A stretch of DNA of 64,000 nucleotides from Helicobacter magdeburgensis. Its GTDB lineage: Bacteria > Campylobacterota > Campylobacteria > Campylobacterales > Helicobacteraceae. This document shows, piece by piece, positions 7,953 through 18,222 of this stretch. The notes beneath the pieces are model-generated. The model did no database searches. It was given only the letters and a program-made list of their open reading frames with translations, and was not told the origin of the DNA. The stretch's first letter is position 1. Every line of letters starts with the position of its first letter. Location: NCBI RefSeq assembly GCF_000765825.2, contig NZ_JRPE02000007.1, forward strand, positions 55,743-119,742, written 5' to 3'. The translations under genes and the position numbers were made by a program.

Positions 7953-10900
7953 ATGAAAGATATTAGAGCATTGTATTTGGAGTTTTTTAAAAGCAAAGGG
8001 CATAAGGTCTATGATTCTATGCCTTTAGTGCCAGATGATGCAAGTCTGCTTTTTACCAATGCGGGAATGGTGCAGTTTAAGGATATTTTTACAGGTAAGA
8101 TTCCAATCCCAAGTCCAAATATCGCTACAAGCTCACAGCTTTGTATCCGTGCAGGTGGGAAGCATAACGACTTAGAAAATGTCGGCTATACCGCGCGTCA
8201 TCACACGCTTTTTGAAATGCTTGGCAACTTTAGCTTTGGGGCGTATTTTAAAAAAGAAGCTATTGCGTATGCGTGGGAGTTTGTAACAGAGATTCTAGGC
8301 TTTGATAAGGGCCTTTTATATGTAACGATACACGAAAGTGATGATGAAGCTTTTGAGCTGTGGCAGGAGCATATAGAGCCAGAACGCATTAAAAGAATGG
8401 GCGATAAGGATAACTTCTGGCAAATGGGTGATACAGGACCTTGCGGACCTTGTAGTGAGATATATGTGGATCAAGGGGCAGAGTTTTTTAATGGGGAAGA
8501 AGATTATTTCGGCGGTGAGGGGGATAGGTTTTTAGAGATATGGAATCTTGTGTTTATGCAGTATGAAAGAAGTGCTGATGGGACTTTGACGCCACTACCT
8601 AAGCCTAGCATTGATACAGGAATGGGGCTAGAGAGAGTAATAGCGTTGAAAGAGGGTGAGATAAATAATTTTGATTCTAGTCTTTTTGCACCCATAATGC
8701 AGTGTATTAAGGAGCTTACAGGTAAGAGCTATTACCGCGATAGTGTGTTGCTTAAAAACACGATGGGCTTTGCAAAAGATATAATAGATTCTTGTAAGAA
8801 AGACATTGCAAGCTTTAGAGTCATCGCTGATCACGCCCGCGCTGTGGCATTTCTGTTAGCACAAGGGGTGAATTTTGACAAAGAGGGCAGGGGCTATGTT
8901 TTGCGTAGAATCTTACGCAGGGCAGTTAGGCACGGCTATTTGCTAGGCTTGAGAAAGGCATTTTTATATGAAGTCGTAGGGGTAGTGTGTGATTCTATGG
9001 GCGGACATTATAGCTATTTAATAGAGCGTAAAAACGCCCTGCAAGAGCAGTGCAAGGCAGAAGAAGAGCGGTTTTTTGAGACGATAGAATCGGGAATGGC
9101 GTTGTTTCAAGCCGAGCTAGAAAAATTAAGGGGGCATTCAGTATTGAGCGATAAATCGCGGATTGCTTCAGCGGAAGCTACGGCACTTACGCCGAGTAAG
9201 CTTCTTGCTTCCGCTTCGCAAAACCACGATTTCTCATCTCAATCCTTAGAATGCCAAGACTCTCAAAAAGTGGATTCTAGTAATGCTAAAGAAACGATAT
9301 ATTTTAGTGGTGAGGTAGCCTTTAAACTCTACGACACTTATGGCTTTCCGCTTGATTTAACGCAAGATATGTTGCGTGAGCTTGGCTTAAGCATAGATTT
9401 GCAGGGCTTTGAAAAATGTATGCAGGAGCAAAAAGATAGAAGCAAAGCACACTGGAAAGGAAGCGGCGATAGTGTAAAAGATGGCGATTTTAACACACTT
9501 TTAAGCGAGTTTGGAAAGAATGAGTTTGTAGGCTATGAGTGCGTAAAAGTGGATTCTAGGATTCTAGCCCTTTTAGATTCTAGCTTTAAAAGAGTGGAAT
9601 CTTTACAGGCAGGGCAAGAAGGTTGGGTAATGCTAGAATCTACGCCGTTCTACCCAGAATCAGGCGGACCGGTGGGGGATAAAGGAGCATTATTTAGCGA
9701 CAATTCGTCTTTGGGTAATCATTGCACCGATTTCACAAATTTTGAGAGAACCGCAGACCTTATGTCTAGCTCCCCCTCAAAATTTGTGAAAAACAGCACA
9801 AGCACCACCGCAAATACTAGAATTGTGGATTCTACCCCTTGTGAGCGTGAGCTAAAATCCACAAGCCTAAAATGCCAAGATTCTAGCGATACAGAATCCA
9901 AAGTCGATTCCACAATGGCAGAATCTCGCCCCTCTCGTGGTGCGGAGCTTTGGGAACAAGGTGGCAGTAGTGCCACCGCCAAAGCGGAGCTAGAGAGGGA
10001 AGAGCGAGGCACTCCCCTTGATTGCCGAAAAAGCGGAGACTTTTTCGGGGCTAAGGGGAGCGGGGAGGGGATAAACCCCTTTTTGCGAGAAGAAAATAAT
10101 GAAAAAGCTGAGTTGCAAAAAGAGACAACGCAGACAGCACAAGTCCTTGACACCCAAAAATACTTTGGACTCAATCTCTCTAAAATCCACGCCCTAAGCC
10201 CATTAAAAACAGGGGATTTGGTAAAAGCACAAGTAGATTCTAGTCGTTTTGAAATCGCTAAACACCATTCTGCCACGCATTTACTGCATTACGCCCTAAG
10301 GCAGATTCTAGGCTCTCATATCGCTCAAGCTGGAAGCCTTGTAGAATCTAATCGTTTGCGTTTTGACTTCTCTCACCCAAAGGCTTTAAGCGTCAATGAG
10401 CTAGAACAAATAGAAGCCCTAGTCAATAGTAAAATCGCAGAATCTTGTCCGCAAGTGTGCGAGACTATGGGGATAGAACAAGCTAAAGCAAAGGGGGCTA
10501 TGGCACTCTTTGGCGAGAAGTATGGGGAGAGTGTGCGTGTGATAACCCTTGGGGATTCTATTGAGCTGTGTGGGGGGATTCATATCCACAATACCGCAGA
10601 GATTGGGAGCTTTTATATCGTGCGTGAGAGTAGCGTGAGTAGCGGGGTTAGGCGTATTGAAGCGGTGTGTGGCAAAGCGGCATATCACTATGGCAAAGCA
10701 GCACTAGAATCCATAAAGACTCTAAAAGAGCAGCTAAAAGCCCAAGATGTCTTGCAGGGTGTGGCAAAGCTACAAAACGCTTTGAAAGAGGCAAGAGATA
10801 ACGCAAACAAGGCAAAGCAGAGTGTCAAAAGCCTAGATTATGAGGAAGTCAATGGAGTGAAACTCATCGTCCTAAAGCTAGATTCAGTGGAAGCAAAAGA

Positions 10901-11177
10901 GGCAAAGGACATTATCGATAGGGCGAAAAATGAGAATGAAAAAGTAGCGATTTTGCTTGTAACAGAATCTGGCGGCAAAGTCTCTCTAACCGCTGGAGTA
11001 AAGGGCATATCTAGTCTCAAAGCTGGAGCGTGGGTAAAGCAAGTCGCACAAATCTTAGGGGGCAATGGTGGGGGCAGAGATGACTTTGCCACCGCTGGAG
11101 GCAAGATTACAGAATCTAGCAAAGTCCAAGAAGCCCTAGATCTAGCAAAACAAATCGCAAGAGAGAGTTTAGGGTAG
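7953..11177 (+). CDS. alaS: Alanyl-tRNA synthetase with large in-frame repeat insertions
   Basis: 1074 residues, against roughly 850 in relatives. The enzyme charges tRNA-Ala with alanine and edits mis-charged Ser/Gly. The class II catalytic domain is intact ([25 protein letters not shown]). The editing domain keeps [13 protein letters not shown] near residue 770 and CGGIHIHN near 872. The C-terminal C-Ala domain ends [15 protein letters not shown]. Extra sequence lies at about residues 392-440, just before the conserved [16 protein letters not shown], and at about 580-735, between [15 protein letters not shown] and [11 protein letters not shown]. Both are low-complexity, Ser/Thr/Glu-rich and built from palindromic repeats (9128-9255, 9707-9834, 9931-10060). 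The start is the ATG at 7953, 7 nt after AGGAG; the GTG at 7950 is too close to it. Confidence 0.93.
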   Translation: MKDIRALYLEFFKSKGHKVYDSMPLVPDDASLLFTNAGMVQFKDIFTGKIPIPSPNIATSSQLCIRAGGKHNDLENVGYTARHHTLFEMLGNFSFGAYFKKEAIAYAWEFVTEILGFDKGLLYVTIHESDDEAFELWQEHIEPERIKRMGDKDNFWQMGDTGPCGPCSEIYVDQGAEFFNGEEDYFGGEGDRFLEIWNLVFMQYERSADGTLTPLPKPSIDTGMGLERVIALKEGEINNFDSSLFAPIMQCIKELTGKSYYRDSVLLKNTMGFAKDIIDSCKKDIASFRVIADHARAVAFLLAQGVNFDKEGRGYVLRRILRRAVRHGYLLGLRKAFLYEVVGVVCDSMGGHYSYLIERKNALQEQCKAEEERFFETIESGMALFQAELEKLRGHSVLSDKSRIASAEATALTPSKLLASASQNHDFSSQSLECQDSQKVDSSNAKETIYFSGEVAFKLYDTYGFPLDLTQDMLRELGLSIDLQGFEKCMQEQKDRSKAHWKGSGDSVKDGDFNTLLSEFGKNEFVGYECVKVDSRILALLDSSFKRVESLQAGQEGWVMLESTPFYPESGGPVGDKGALFSDNSSLGNHCTDFTNFERTADLMSSSPSKFVKNSTSTTANTRIVDSTPCERELKSTSLKCQDSSDTESKVDSTMAESRPSRGAELWEQGGSSATAKAELEREERGTPLDCRKSGDFFGAKGSGEGINPFLREENNEKAELQKETTQTAQVLDTQKYFGLNLSKIHALSPLKTGDLVKAQVDSSRFEIAKHHSATHLLHYALRQILGSHIAQAGSLVESNRLRFDFSHPKALSVNELEQIEALVNSKIAESCPQVCETMGIEQAKAKGAMALFGEKYGESVRVITLGDSIELCGGIHIHNTAEIGSFYIVRESSVSSGVRRIEAVCGKAAYHYGKAALESIKTLKEQLKAQDVLQGVAKLQNALKEARDNANKAKQSVKSLDYEEVNGVKLIVLKLDSVEAKEAKDIIDRAKNENEKVAILLVTESGGKVSLTAGVKGISSLKAGAWVKQVAQILGGNGGGRDDFATAGGKITESSKVQEALDLAKQIARESLG
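9128..9255. repeat. 128-bp palindromic element inside alaS, copy of one at 18079-18206
   Basis: Begins AAGGGGGCATTCAG and ends CTTAGAATGCC, giving terminal inverted GGCATTC/GAATGCC. The centre is a hairpin tip CACTTAC...GTAAG, with long imperfect arms (AAATCGCGGATTGCTTC against the complement of GCTTCGCAAAACCACGATTT). The intergenic sequence at 18079-18206 has the same length, ends and central CACTTAC...AGTAAG, with different arms. Here it is read in frame as about 43 residues absent from normal AlaS. Confidence 0.75.
9707..9834. repeat. Second repeat element inside alaS, copy of one at 18223-18350
   Basis: Starts GTCTTTGGGTAATCATT and ends ACTAGAATTGTGGATTCTA. The metE-metF gap holds a 128-bp partner with the same ends, including an exact ACCGCAAATACTAGAATTG and the bases after it. 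Inside this copy is a perfect 16-bp inverted repeat, TTTCACAAATTTTGAG at 9731-9746 against 9776-9791. The partner carries a different hairpin (ATTTAGAGG...CCTCTAAAT) at the same place. Confidence 0.75.
9931..10060. repeat. Third palindromic segment inside alaS
   Basis: Two hairpin-forming stretches in tandem. One has arms CCTCTCG...CTTTGG (9931-9953) and CCAAAG...GAGAGG (9979-9998), enclosing a small GGTGGCA...TGCCACC stem. The other has arms CTCCCCTT (10012-10019) with CGAAAAAG (10026-10033), pairing with CTTTTTCG (10040-10047) and AAGGGGAG (10053-10060). It is translated as a Gly/Glu/Arg-rich stretch of AlaS. I see no second copy in this window. Confidence 0.55.
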
Positions 11178-11244
11178 AAAAATAATTTGCTTTGAAGTAT
11201 GTGTAAAGTAAAATAACTTAAATTTATGAGTTAAGGAGAGTGTA

Positions 11245-12147
11245 ATGCTTATTTTTGCTGGTGTGGTGTTGGTCTTATGTGCGGTGGTGTTAGCGTTTGG
11301 GATAAAGATTATCTCACAAACAGATATTGCCATTGTGGAGCGGCTGGGGAGATTCCACAGGGTGCTTGATGGTGGGTTCCACTTCATTATCCCCATAATT
11401 GATAGGCTAAGTGCGGTGGTGAGTGCTAGGGAGCAGATGATAGACATTGGGCGGCAGCAGGTGATTACCAAAGATAATGTCAATATTAACATTGATGGGA
11501 TTGTGTTTTTAAAGGTCTTTGATGCAAAATCCGCGGTATATAGTGTCAATGACTACAAACAAGCCATTGCAAACCTTGCTACCACGACACTTCGCGGTGA
11601 GATAGGGCGGATAAATTTAGATGACTCCCTCTCATCTCGCGATAGGCTTAATGCCGCTTTGCAAGTGGCTTTGGGCGATGCGGCAAATAACTGGGGGGTG
11701 AAAATTATGCGTGTGGAGATTAGCGAAATCTCTGTGCCAAAAGATATAGAAAATGCGATGAATCTGCAGATGAAGGCGGAGAGAGAAAAACGCGCCATTG
11801 AGCTAAAGGCACAAGCAGAAAAAGAAGCCCTAATCCGCAACGCCGAAGCCCTAAAGCAAGAAAAGGTTTTGCAAGCTGAAGCCATTGAGCGTATGGCAGA
11901 TGCTAAAAAATATGAGCAAATCGCCCTAGCACAAGGGCAAAGCGATGCGATGGAGCTTATTGCTAATCAAATGAGTAAAAACGCACAAGCAGCGGAGTTT
12001 TTGCTGACAAAGGAGCGGATTGTGGCTTTCACAGAGCTAAGTAAGAATCCAAGCAAGGATAAAGTGATTATCCCCTATGAGACGAGTGAATTTATCGGTG
12101 GGCTTAGCGTGATAAGTGAGTTTCTAGGCAGGGGTAAAAAGGCGTAG
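11245..12147 (+). CDS. SPFH/band-7 (stomatin/QmcA-like) membrane protein
   Basis: 300 residues. One N-terminal membrane helix (residues 1-22) is followed by the SPFH domain: QTDIAIVERLGRFHRVLDGGFHFIIPIID, then NVNINIDGIVFLKV and YKQAIANLATTTLRGEIG. A long Ala/Glu/Lys-rich coiled coil follows (about 175-235). Such proteins form large membrane-bound cages and organise lipid or protease complexes such as FtsH. The NfeD-like partner follows about 100 nt downstream, the usual pairing. The ribosome site AAGGAGAG precedes the ATG. Confidence 0.9.
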   Translation: MLIFAGVVLVLCAVVLAFGIKIISQTDIAIVERLGRFHRVLDGGFHFIIPIIDRLSAVVSAREQMIDIGRQQVITKDNVNINIDGIVFLKVFDAKSAVYSVNDYKQAIANLATTTLRGEIGRINLDDSLSSRDRLNAALQVALGDAANNWGVKIMRVEISEISVPKDIENAMNLQMKAEREKRAIELKAQAEKEALIRNAEALKQEKVLQAEAIERMADAKKYEQIALAQGQSDAMELIANQMSKNAQAAEFLLTKERIVAFTELSKNPSKDKVIIPYETSEFIGGLSVISEFLGRGKKA

Positions 12148-12251
12148 AATCTAGCTTTGTGGATTCTAGGATTTGCTTGTGAGTGTCAAATCTTAGAATC
12201 CAAATCCCTTATGGGAGTTTTCTAAAAACAATGCAAATATAAGGAAGTGAA

Positions 12252-12725
12252 ATGTCGGCACTTATGCTTTTGGGGTTGGGGCTTGGCTTTATTGTGGCGG
12301 AGATATTTTTTGGCTCATTTTTCTTGCTTTTCATCGGTTTAGGGCTATGTATCACAGCTGGGATTGAGGCATTTGTGGGCTTTGGCAACATCATAGGTGG
12401 GAGTGTGGAAAGCGTGTATGCGTGGCAAGCGGTGAGCATTTGTGCTTTTGCTTTTCTTACACTTATTTTGCTAAGAAAGCCCATAAAATTGTGGTTCAAA
12501 GGCTCACAAGTCTATGAAGACTCCTTGCAAAATGGTGGCGGTGTAGGTGAGATTCAGCAAGGAATGGTGTATTTCAAAGGCACATTATGGGCTTATGAAA
12601 AAGCCCCTACATTAGATTCTAATGGATTGGAATCTGGCACATTAGAATCTAACACGCCACTAAAAGAAGGCGATAAGGTGCAGGTGTTAGAGATTAGAGA
12701 TAATAAGGCGATTATCAAGGTTTGA
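12252..12725 (+). CDS. NfeD-family membrane protein
   Basis: 157 residues. Two or three membrane helices fill the first 80 residues, with GLGLGFIVAEIFFGSFFLLFIGLG typical of the short NfeD form. A C-terminal OB-fold segment (about 95-157, ending VQVLEIRDNKAIIKV) follows. NfeD proteins partner with SPFH proteins at the membrane, matching its place after the band-7 gene. AAGGAAG precedes the start. The stop lies 4 bp from the convergent glmS stop. Confidence 0.88.
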   Translation: MSALMLLGLGLGFIVAEIFFGSFFLLFIGLGLCITAGIEAFVGFGNIIGGSVESVYAWQAVSICAFAFLTLILLRKPIKLWFKGSQVYEDSLQNGGGVGEIQQGMVYFKGTLWAYEKAPTLDSNGLESGTLESNTPLKEGDKVQVLEIRDNKAIIKV

Positions 12726-12729
12726 GTTT

Positions 12730-14526
12730 TTATTCCACGGTTACACTTTTTGCTAGATTCCTTGGCATATCTACATCATTGCCTAGCCGAATAGCAACTT
12801 CAAGGGCAAAGATTTGCAGCACTACCATCATAGAGAAAAACTCCTCCATATAGCTTTGACAAGGCGGAACAAGCAGCATATCATCAACACCCTGAATCTG
12901 CTCTGTGCTTACCGCACAAATAGTCGCATCACGCGCACTGAGTTCTTCTACATTGCTTTTAATCTTATCAAAAAGCAAATGCGTAGGCATAAGTGCTAGG
13001 GTAAAAAGCTCCGCATCAGCCAGTGCGATTGGTCCGTGCTTCATTTCACCACTTGGGTAGCCCTCCGCGTGGAGATAGCTAATCTCTTTAAGTTTCAATG
13101 CCCCCTCCAACGCCAAAGGATAGAAAATATCTCGCCCAATAAAGAAAAAGCCGTGTCCGTGCAAATACCGCTTTGAAAGGCGTTTGATATGCTCGTGCAT
13201 CGCAGAATCCACCTTTGTAGCCTTGGCAGATTCTACCATTTGTGCGATATGTGTTTTTAGCTCATCTTGCTTGATATGTCCGCGGAGTTTGCCAACATAT
13301 ACACTTAGAATCCATAGTAGCATCATCTGCGTAGCAAAGGCTTTTGTGCTAGCCACGCCCTTTTCAATCCCCGCACGAGTAAGCAAGGATACGCTAGATT
13401 CACGCACGATAGAGCTATTATCCACATTGCAAATAGCTAGACTTTTTAAGCCATTTTTCTTAGCAAGTTTTAAGGCTTCAAGCGTGTCGGCAGTCTCGCC
13501 ACTTTGGGAAATAACGATAAAAAGCTCATTTTTATCCATAACAGGTTTAGCATAGCGAAACTCACTTGCAATCAGCACATTTGTCTTAATTTTAGCTAGT
13601 CGCTCAAAGAGATACTTTGCACTTAGCCCAGCGTGATAGCTCGTCCCACAGGCACAAATGCTAATGCTCTGCACATCATCAAAAAAGCCAGATTCTATTT
13701 CACTAAGCGTAATATCCCCTTCACTCACACGCCCCATCATTGTCTCTAGCAAAACTTTGTGCTGCTCATAGATTTCTTTTTCCATAAAGTAGCGGAAGCC
13801 CTCTTTTTGAGCATAGCCCTTAGTGCTATCAAGCTTTTTTGGGTTTTTAAGCTGTGAAAAAGAGCCAAGCTTCATTACCCCCATATCGCCATCATTAAGA
13901 TACACGACACTATCCACAAAGCCAATGAGTGGTGCATCAGAACTTGCAAAGTAAATCTCATCTTCTTGTGAGGCACTTTTGCCGATGATGAGCGGAGAGC
14001 CATTTTTAGCATAAAAGATAGAATCTGGAGCGAGTTTTGTAATAAGCAAAATGGCAAAAGCCCCCTTAAGATCGGCTATTGTGGAAGTAAAGGCAGTGTA
14101 GCAATCTTGTGTATTTTTAAGCTTTTCTTCAAATAAATGCACGATGACTTCAGTATCTGTTTGAGAGATAAAGCTATGCCCCTTGCTTTCAAGCATAGAT
14201 TTTAGCTCTTGATAGTTTTCAATAATCCCATTATGCACGACATTGCTAAAATCCGCGATATGTGGGTGGGCGTTTGCTTCGGTAGGCTTGCCGTGTGTCG
14301 CCCAACGCGTATGTCCAATACTCACGCCAAAGCCCTGAAAGCTAAAGTCTTTGCATTTAGTTTCTAGATTTTCTAGCTTCCCCACAGCCTTGAAAGTTTG
14401 AAGTTCATCTTCACTAAGCACAGCTATCCCAGCACTATCATATCCGCGATACTCTAGCTCCTTTAAGCCATTTAATAAAATCTGCTTTTTCTCATCTCTG
14501 CCAATGTAGCCCACAATCCCACACAT
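12730..14526 (-). CDS. glmS: Glutamine--fructose-6-phosphate aminotransferase (isomerizing)
   Basis: 598 residues, normal length. It makes glucosamine 6-phosphate from fructose 6-phosphate and glutamine, the entry step to peptidoglycan and LPS amino sugars. The N-terminal Ntn-type glutaminase domain starts MCGIVGYIG with Cys as nucleophile after Met removal, followed by [11 protein letters not shown]. Two SIS sugar-isomerase domains follow ([23 protein letters not shown] and [14 protein letters not shown]). AAGGAG lies just before the ATG. No glmS ribozyme is expected in this phylum and none was seen upstream. Confidence 0.96.
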   Translation of the reverse strand: MCGIVGYIGRDEKKQILLNGLKELEYRGYDSAGIAVLSEDELQTFKAVGKLENLETKCKDFSFQGFGVSIGHTRWATHGKPTEANAHPHIADFSNVVHNGIIENYQELKSMLESKGHSFISQTDTEVIVHLFEEKLKNTQDCYTAFTSTIADLKGAFAILLITKLAPDSIFYAKNGSPLIIGKSASQEDEIYFASSDAPLIGFVDSVVYLNDGDMGVMKLGSFSQLKNPKKLDSTKGYAQKEGFRYFMEKEIYEQHKVLLETMMGRVSEGDITLSEIESGFFDDVQSISICACGTSYHAGLSAKYLFERLAKIKTNVLIASEFRYAKPVMDKNELFIVISQSGETADTLEALKLAKKNGLKSLAICNVDNSSIVRESSVSLLTRAGIEKGVASTKAFATQMMLLWILSVYVGKLRGHIKQDELKTHIAQMVESAKATKVDSAMHEHIKRLSKRYLHGHGFFFIGRDIFYPLALEGALKLKEISYLHAEGYPSGEMKHGPIALADAELFTLALMPTHLLFDKIKSNVEELSARDATICAVSTEQIQGVDDMLLVPPCQSYMEEFFSMMVVLQIFALEVAIRLGNDVDMPRNLAKSVTVE

Positions 14527-14641
14527 AAAAACTCCTTGTTAAGACTTCAACTAAATTTTTCACATTTTACTATAAAATTATTGATACATTTTACATCATT
14601 TGATAAAACTTTAAACTTTAAGGTGCTAGGGATAAGTAGAG

Positions 14642-15610
14642 ATGAGAAAAAATATAATATGGCGAGTTGTGTGCTGTGCTTTTGCTATATATTGTGCTGT
14701 GTGGGCAGATGAAAGTCAAACGCATACACAAAATGCGGAGAATGAAAATCCCACAGATAAATCCTTAGAGCTTTTATCCCAAGATTCACAAAATAAGCAG
14801 CAAGATGACAAAAAAACAGAATCTCACGATGTGTCAAATGCAGTTTCTGCAATCACTGAAGATTCTAATTTTTCAAGCCATTATCTAGCCCTTTATCGTC
14901 ATAAATCAGTGTATATTTTGCCCTTTTATCATAGTTTTAGTGACCCTGCTGTGGGGAATAATGACACGGAGACAAAGTTTCAATTTAGCTTTAAAATGCC
15001 TGTGATAAAGGGGCATTTTTCACCTTATGGGAGCTTGTATTTTGCCTATACGCAAACCGCGTGGTTTCAAAACTACAACAAGGAAGATTCTCGCCCATTC
15101 CGCGATATTGACTATCAGCCCGAGTTGTTTTATAGCTATGAAGCTCCCATCGCCTTTTTGGGTGGGGCGATCAAAGATATATCATTTGGTTACAATCACA
15201 CTTCTAATGGCGAAAGGGCATTGCGTTCTCGCACACAAAATCGCCTTTTGCTCCGTGTGTTGTGGGAATACGATACTGCAAACAAAGGCACTTTTGGCAT
15301 AAGGCTTGGGGCGTGGGCGTATATCGGGACAAATCTTGATGGCTTTATCCACGATAATCGGGACTTACCTTTGTATCGTGGATACAACGACTTGCATTTG
15401 TATTACAAAACAAATAAGCACCTTTTGGAGCTGTATATGCGTCCGCCTGTGGCATTGCGATATTATCCTTATGTGGAGCTTGGCTATACTCTCCGTATTT
15501 CTAAGAATATGGGAATCTACTGCCAGTATGTCAATGGCTATGGCGATAATCTCTTTGAATATAAAATGCACTCACATCGTTTGGGGCTAGGATTCCGTTT
15601 GTGGAATTAG
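14642..15610 (+). CDS. pldA: Outer-membrane phospholipase A
   Basis: 322 residues with a signal peptide (cleaved near CAVWA). A low-complexity Asp/Gln/Lys-rich linker (about residues 25-75) precedes a 12-strand OMPLA barrel. The family signature is clear: YTQTAWFQ, SRPFRDIDYQPE, then HTSNGERALRSRTQN, where His, Ser two residues on and Asn twelve after that match the catalytic triad spacing of E. coli PldA (H142, S144, N156). It hydrolyses phospholipids that reach the outer leaflet; in Helicobacter the family affects membrane lysophospholipid content and acid survival. It ends in LGFRLWN, a barrel-type aromatic C-terminus. Confidence 0.92.
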   Translation: MRKNIIWRVVCCAFAIYCAVWADESQTHTQNAENENPTDKSLELLSQDSQNKQQDDKKTESHDVSNAVSAITEDSNFSSHYLALYRHKSVYILPFYHSFSDPAVGNNDTETKFQFSFKMPVIKGHFSPYGSLYFAYTQTAWFQNYNKEDSRPFRDIDYQPELFYSYEAPIAFLGGAIKDISFGYNHTSNGERALRSRTQNRLLLRVLWEYDTANKGTFGIRLGAWAYIGTNLDGFIHDNRDLPLYRGYNDLHLYYKTNKHLLELYMRPPVALRYYPYVELGYTLRISKNMGIYCQYVNGYGDNLFEYKMHSHRLGLGFRLWN

Positions 15611-15631
15611 GCTTAAAAATATTTCCTTTTT

Positions 15632-15659
15632 CAAAAAATTAAAATTACATATTGTATTT
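15632..15659. repeat. 28-bp direct repeat upstream of metE, copy 1
   Basis: CAAAAAATTAAAATTACATA followed by TTGTATTT, identical in all 28 bases to 15743-15770. The core TACA-TAT-TGTA is an 11-bp palindrome, the shape of a repressor or activator half-site pair. Located between pldA and metE. Confidence 0.7.
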
Positions 15660-15742
15660 GTTACTTTTTGTATCTCTACTGAAAATGCCTTTTATTAGGG
15701 CGATTCACACGATGAGATTCTAAATCTACGCAAAATAATCTA

Positions 15743-15770
15743 CAAAAAATTAAAATTACATATTGTATTT
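15743..15770. repeat. 28-bp direct repeat upstream of metE, copy 2
   Basis: Exact second copy, starting 111 bp after the first and ending 54 bp before the metE start. An operator role for methionine control is an inference; no regulator gene is adjacent. Confidence 0.7.
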
Positions 15771-15824
15771 AAAAATTTTATGCAAAAATAGCGGTGTAAA
15801 AAATTAAACTTTAAGGAGACTGCT

Positions 15825-18080
15825 ATGAGTAGTATTTTAGGATTTCCACGAGTTGGACAAAATAGAGAGTTAAAAAAGGCGTTGGAGAGCTTTTGGAGTG
15901 GCAAAAGCACACAAAGCGATTTAGAATCTGTGGCAAAGGCATTGCGAGAGAAGCACTGGGCGGAGCAAAAGGATTTGGACTTTGTATGTGTGAATGACTT
16001 TAGCTTGTATGATAATGTGCTAGATTTAGCTTATGCGTTAAATGCAAAGCCTAAGCGATTTAAGGATTTAAGCGGGCTAGAAGGCTATTTTACAATGGCA
16101 AGAGGGCATAAAAGCGGTGTGGCGTGCGAGATGACAAAGTGGTTTAATACAAACTATCACTATGTCGTGCCAGAGCTAAGTGAAGATGATAACTACAAGG
16201 CAGATATTAGCAATATTAAAGCCTATTATAATGAGGCAAAAACGCTTGGATACAATCCTAAAATCTCACTCATTGGGCTTTTTACATTCTTTGGACTAAG
16301 TAAAATTGTAAATGGCAATGGTGCGACTATTTTTAATAAACTAAAAGCGGCGTATTTGGAGCTAATAAAAGAAATTGCAAAGCTAGATTCTAAAGTCTTT
16401 ATTGAGTTTAGTGAGCCGCTTTTTGTGCGTGGGCTAAACAAAGATATTTTTAGTGGCATTGATATAGAATCTGAAGTGCTAAATGTTTATAACGCCATTG
16501 CGGATAGCGGCATACAGGCGATTGTAAGCACATTTTTTGAGCATAGCAATGAGCTTACAAAAATCCTTGTGAAGTCAAAAGTTGCAGGGATTGGGCTTGA
16601 CTTTATCTATGGAGAGAAAAATAAAGAGAGTTTAGAGATTATCGCACAGAGTGATAAGATTCTCTACGCGGGGGTTGTTGATGGGCGAAATATTTGGGTA
16701 GCAGATATTGAATCTAAGCTGAAGCTTTTAGAATCTATTAGTAGCATTGTGCCAAAAGATAGGGTTGTGATAAGCTCTTCTTGCTCACTTTTGCACCTGC
16801 CTTTTAGTAAAGAGGGAGAAAATAAGATTGAAAAAGAGATTTTATCGTGGCTAAGCTTTGCTAGAGAAAAAATTACTGAAATTTATGCGATAGAAAAGGC
16901 GTATAGAGGGAGCTTAGATTCTGCTACGCAAAGCTTTTTAGACCAGAATAAAGCGATAAATCAATCTCGCAAAAACTCTAGCAAAACGCATAATACAGCT
17001 ATACGCCAAAGGGTAGAATCTTATAGTATAAAAGAGCGAAGTCTGCCTTTTAAAGAACGCATTAAGATTCAAAAAGAAGCTTTTCACTTCCCACTTTTGC
17101 CAACCACAACGATTGGCTCATTCCCGCAAACTAGCGAAATAAGGGCATTGCGTCTAGGCTATAAAAAGGGCGAGATAAACAAGGCAGAGTATGAAAAAGG
17201 CATAAAGGCGTATATCAAGGATTGCGTGGAATTTCAAGATTCTATCGGGCTTGATGTGTTGGTGCACGGGGAGCCGGAGCGAAATGATATGGTGGAGTAT
17301 TTTGGAGAGCAGTTAAGCGGCTTTGTGTTTAGCGCAAATGCGTGGGTGCAAAGCTATGGTAGCCGCTGTGTGAAGCCCCCTATCATTTATGGCGATGTGG
17401 AGCGACCAAAGGCTATGACTATTGAGTGGATAACTTACGCGCAAAGTTTGACACAAAAAGTGATGAAAGGAATGCTAACTGGTCCTGTAACGATTTTGAA
17501 TTGGAGCTTTGTGCGTGATGACTTGAGTAGAAAGGAAGTCTGCGAGCAGTTGGCTTTGTGTATTGCTGATGAGATTGATGACTTGCAAAAGGCTGGGATT
17601 AAAGTCATTCAAGTTGATGAAGCAGCATTTAAAGAGGGCTATCCTTTGAGGGCTGAAAATATCAAGGGCTATGAATCTTGGGCGTTGTCGTGCTTTAAAA
17701 CTTCAGTGGCGATTGCTACGCCAAAGACGCAGATTCACACGCATATGTGTTATAGCGAGTTTAATGACATTATTAAAACCATTGAAGCCCTTGATGCCGA
17801 TGTGATTAGCATTGAGACTGCACGAAGTGGCAATGAGCTGCTAAAAGTCTTTAAGAAAGTAGGCTATACAAATGAAGTGGGACCGGGCGTATATGACATA
17901 CATAGCCCTAGAATCCCAAGTGTTGAAGAGCTAGTAGAGCAAATTAAAGCTCTGCTTGAAGTGCTGCCAAAAGAGCAGTTATGGATAAATCCAGATTGTG
18001 GGCTAAAGACTAGGAAGTGGGAAGAGGTGAAGCCGAGTCTGCAAAATATAGTAGAGGCAGTGAAGCAAGTAAGGGGCTAA
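15825..18080 (+). CDS. metE: Cobalamin-independent methionine synthase
   Basis: 751 residues, normal for MetE. It transfers a methyl group from 5-methyl-tetrahydrofolate polyglutamate to homocysteine to give methionine, using zinc and no B12. The N-terminal barrel begins ILGFPRVGQNRELKKALE. The C-terminal catalytic barrel has TTTIGSFPQT, LVHGEPERNDMVEYFGEQL, and the zinc ligands in HTHMCYSEF (His, Cys), a downstream Glu and NPDCGLKTR (Cys). AAGGAG lies 7 nt before the ATG. The methyl-donor enzyme metF lies downstream beyond a repeat-filled gap. A twin 28-bp repeat lies upstream. Confidence 0.96.
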   Translation: MSSILGFPRVGQNRELKKALESFWSGKSTQSDLESVAKALREKHWAEQKDLDFVCVNDFSLYDNVLDLAYALNAKPKRFKDLSGLEGYFTMARGHKSGVACEMTKWFNTNYHYVVPELSEDDNYKADISNIKAYYNEAKTLGYNPKISLIGLFTFFGLSKIVNGNGATIFNKLKAAYLELIKEIAKLDSKVFIEFSEPLFVRGLNKDIFSGIDIESEVLNVYNAIADSGIQAIVSTFFEHSNELTKILVKSKVAGIGLDFIYGEKNKESLEIIAQSDKILYAGVVDGRNIWVADIESKLKLLESISSIVPKDRVVISSSCSLLHLPFSKEGENKIEKEILSWLSFAREKITEIYAIEKAYRGSLDSATQSFLDQNKAINQSRKNSSKTHNTAIRQRVESYSIKERSLPFKERIKIQKEAFHFPLLPTTTIGSFPQTSEIRALRLGYKKGEINKAEYEKGIKAYIKDCVEFQDSIGLDVLVHGEPERNDMVEYFGEQLSGFVFSANAWVQSYGSRCVKPPIIYGDVERPKAMTIEWITYAQSLTQKVMKGMLTGPVTILNWSFVRDDLSRKEVCEQLALCIADEIDDLQKAGIKVIQVDEAAFKEGYPLRAENIKGYESWALSCFKTSVAIATPKTQIHTHMCYSEFNDIIKTIEALDADVISIETARSGNELLKVFKKVGYTNEVGPGVYDIHSPRIPSVEELVEQIKALLEVLPKEQLWINPDCGLKTRKWEEVKPSLQNIVEAVKQVRG

Positions 18081-18206
18081 GGGGGCATTCAGCTTGCACT
18101 GCTATTTCGGCGGAGTCTTCAAAAATCGCTCAATCACTTACCTTTAGTAAGCTCAATCGCGATTTTTTTGACAACCACCAAACTAGCAGCACAATCTTAG
18201 AATGCC
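18079..18206. repeat. 128-bp palindromic element in the metE-metF gap (partner of alaS insertion)
   Basis: Same ends as the alaS copy at 9128-9255 (AAGGGGGCATTCAG...CTTAGAATGCC), same length and same central CACTTAC...AGTAAG tip. Arms AAAAATCGC and GCGATTTTT pair around the tip. Its left end overlaps the metE stop codon. Confidence 0.75.
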
Positions 18207-18222
18207 GAGTTTTTAGTGGTTT

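Noticed and set aside
9719..10276. Long minus-strand open frame inside alaS
   Set aside because: It is antisense to the repeat-rich insertion and AlaS is well supported in the sense frame. The frame is a by-product of palindromic composition.
15611..15824. Riboswitch upstream of metE
   Set aside because: No SAM, SAH or cobalamin riboswitch core or convincing terminator/antiterminator pair is visible; only the two 28-bp repeats stand out.
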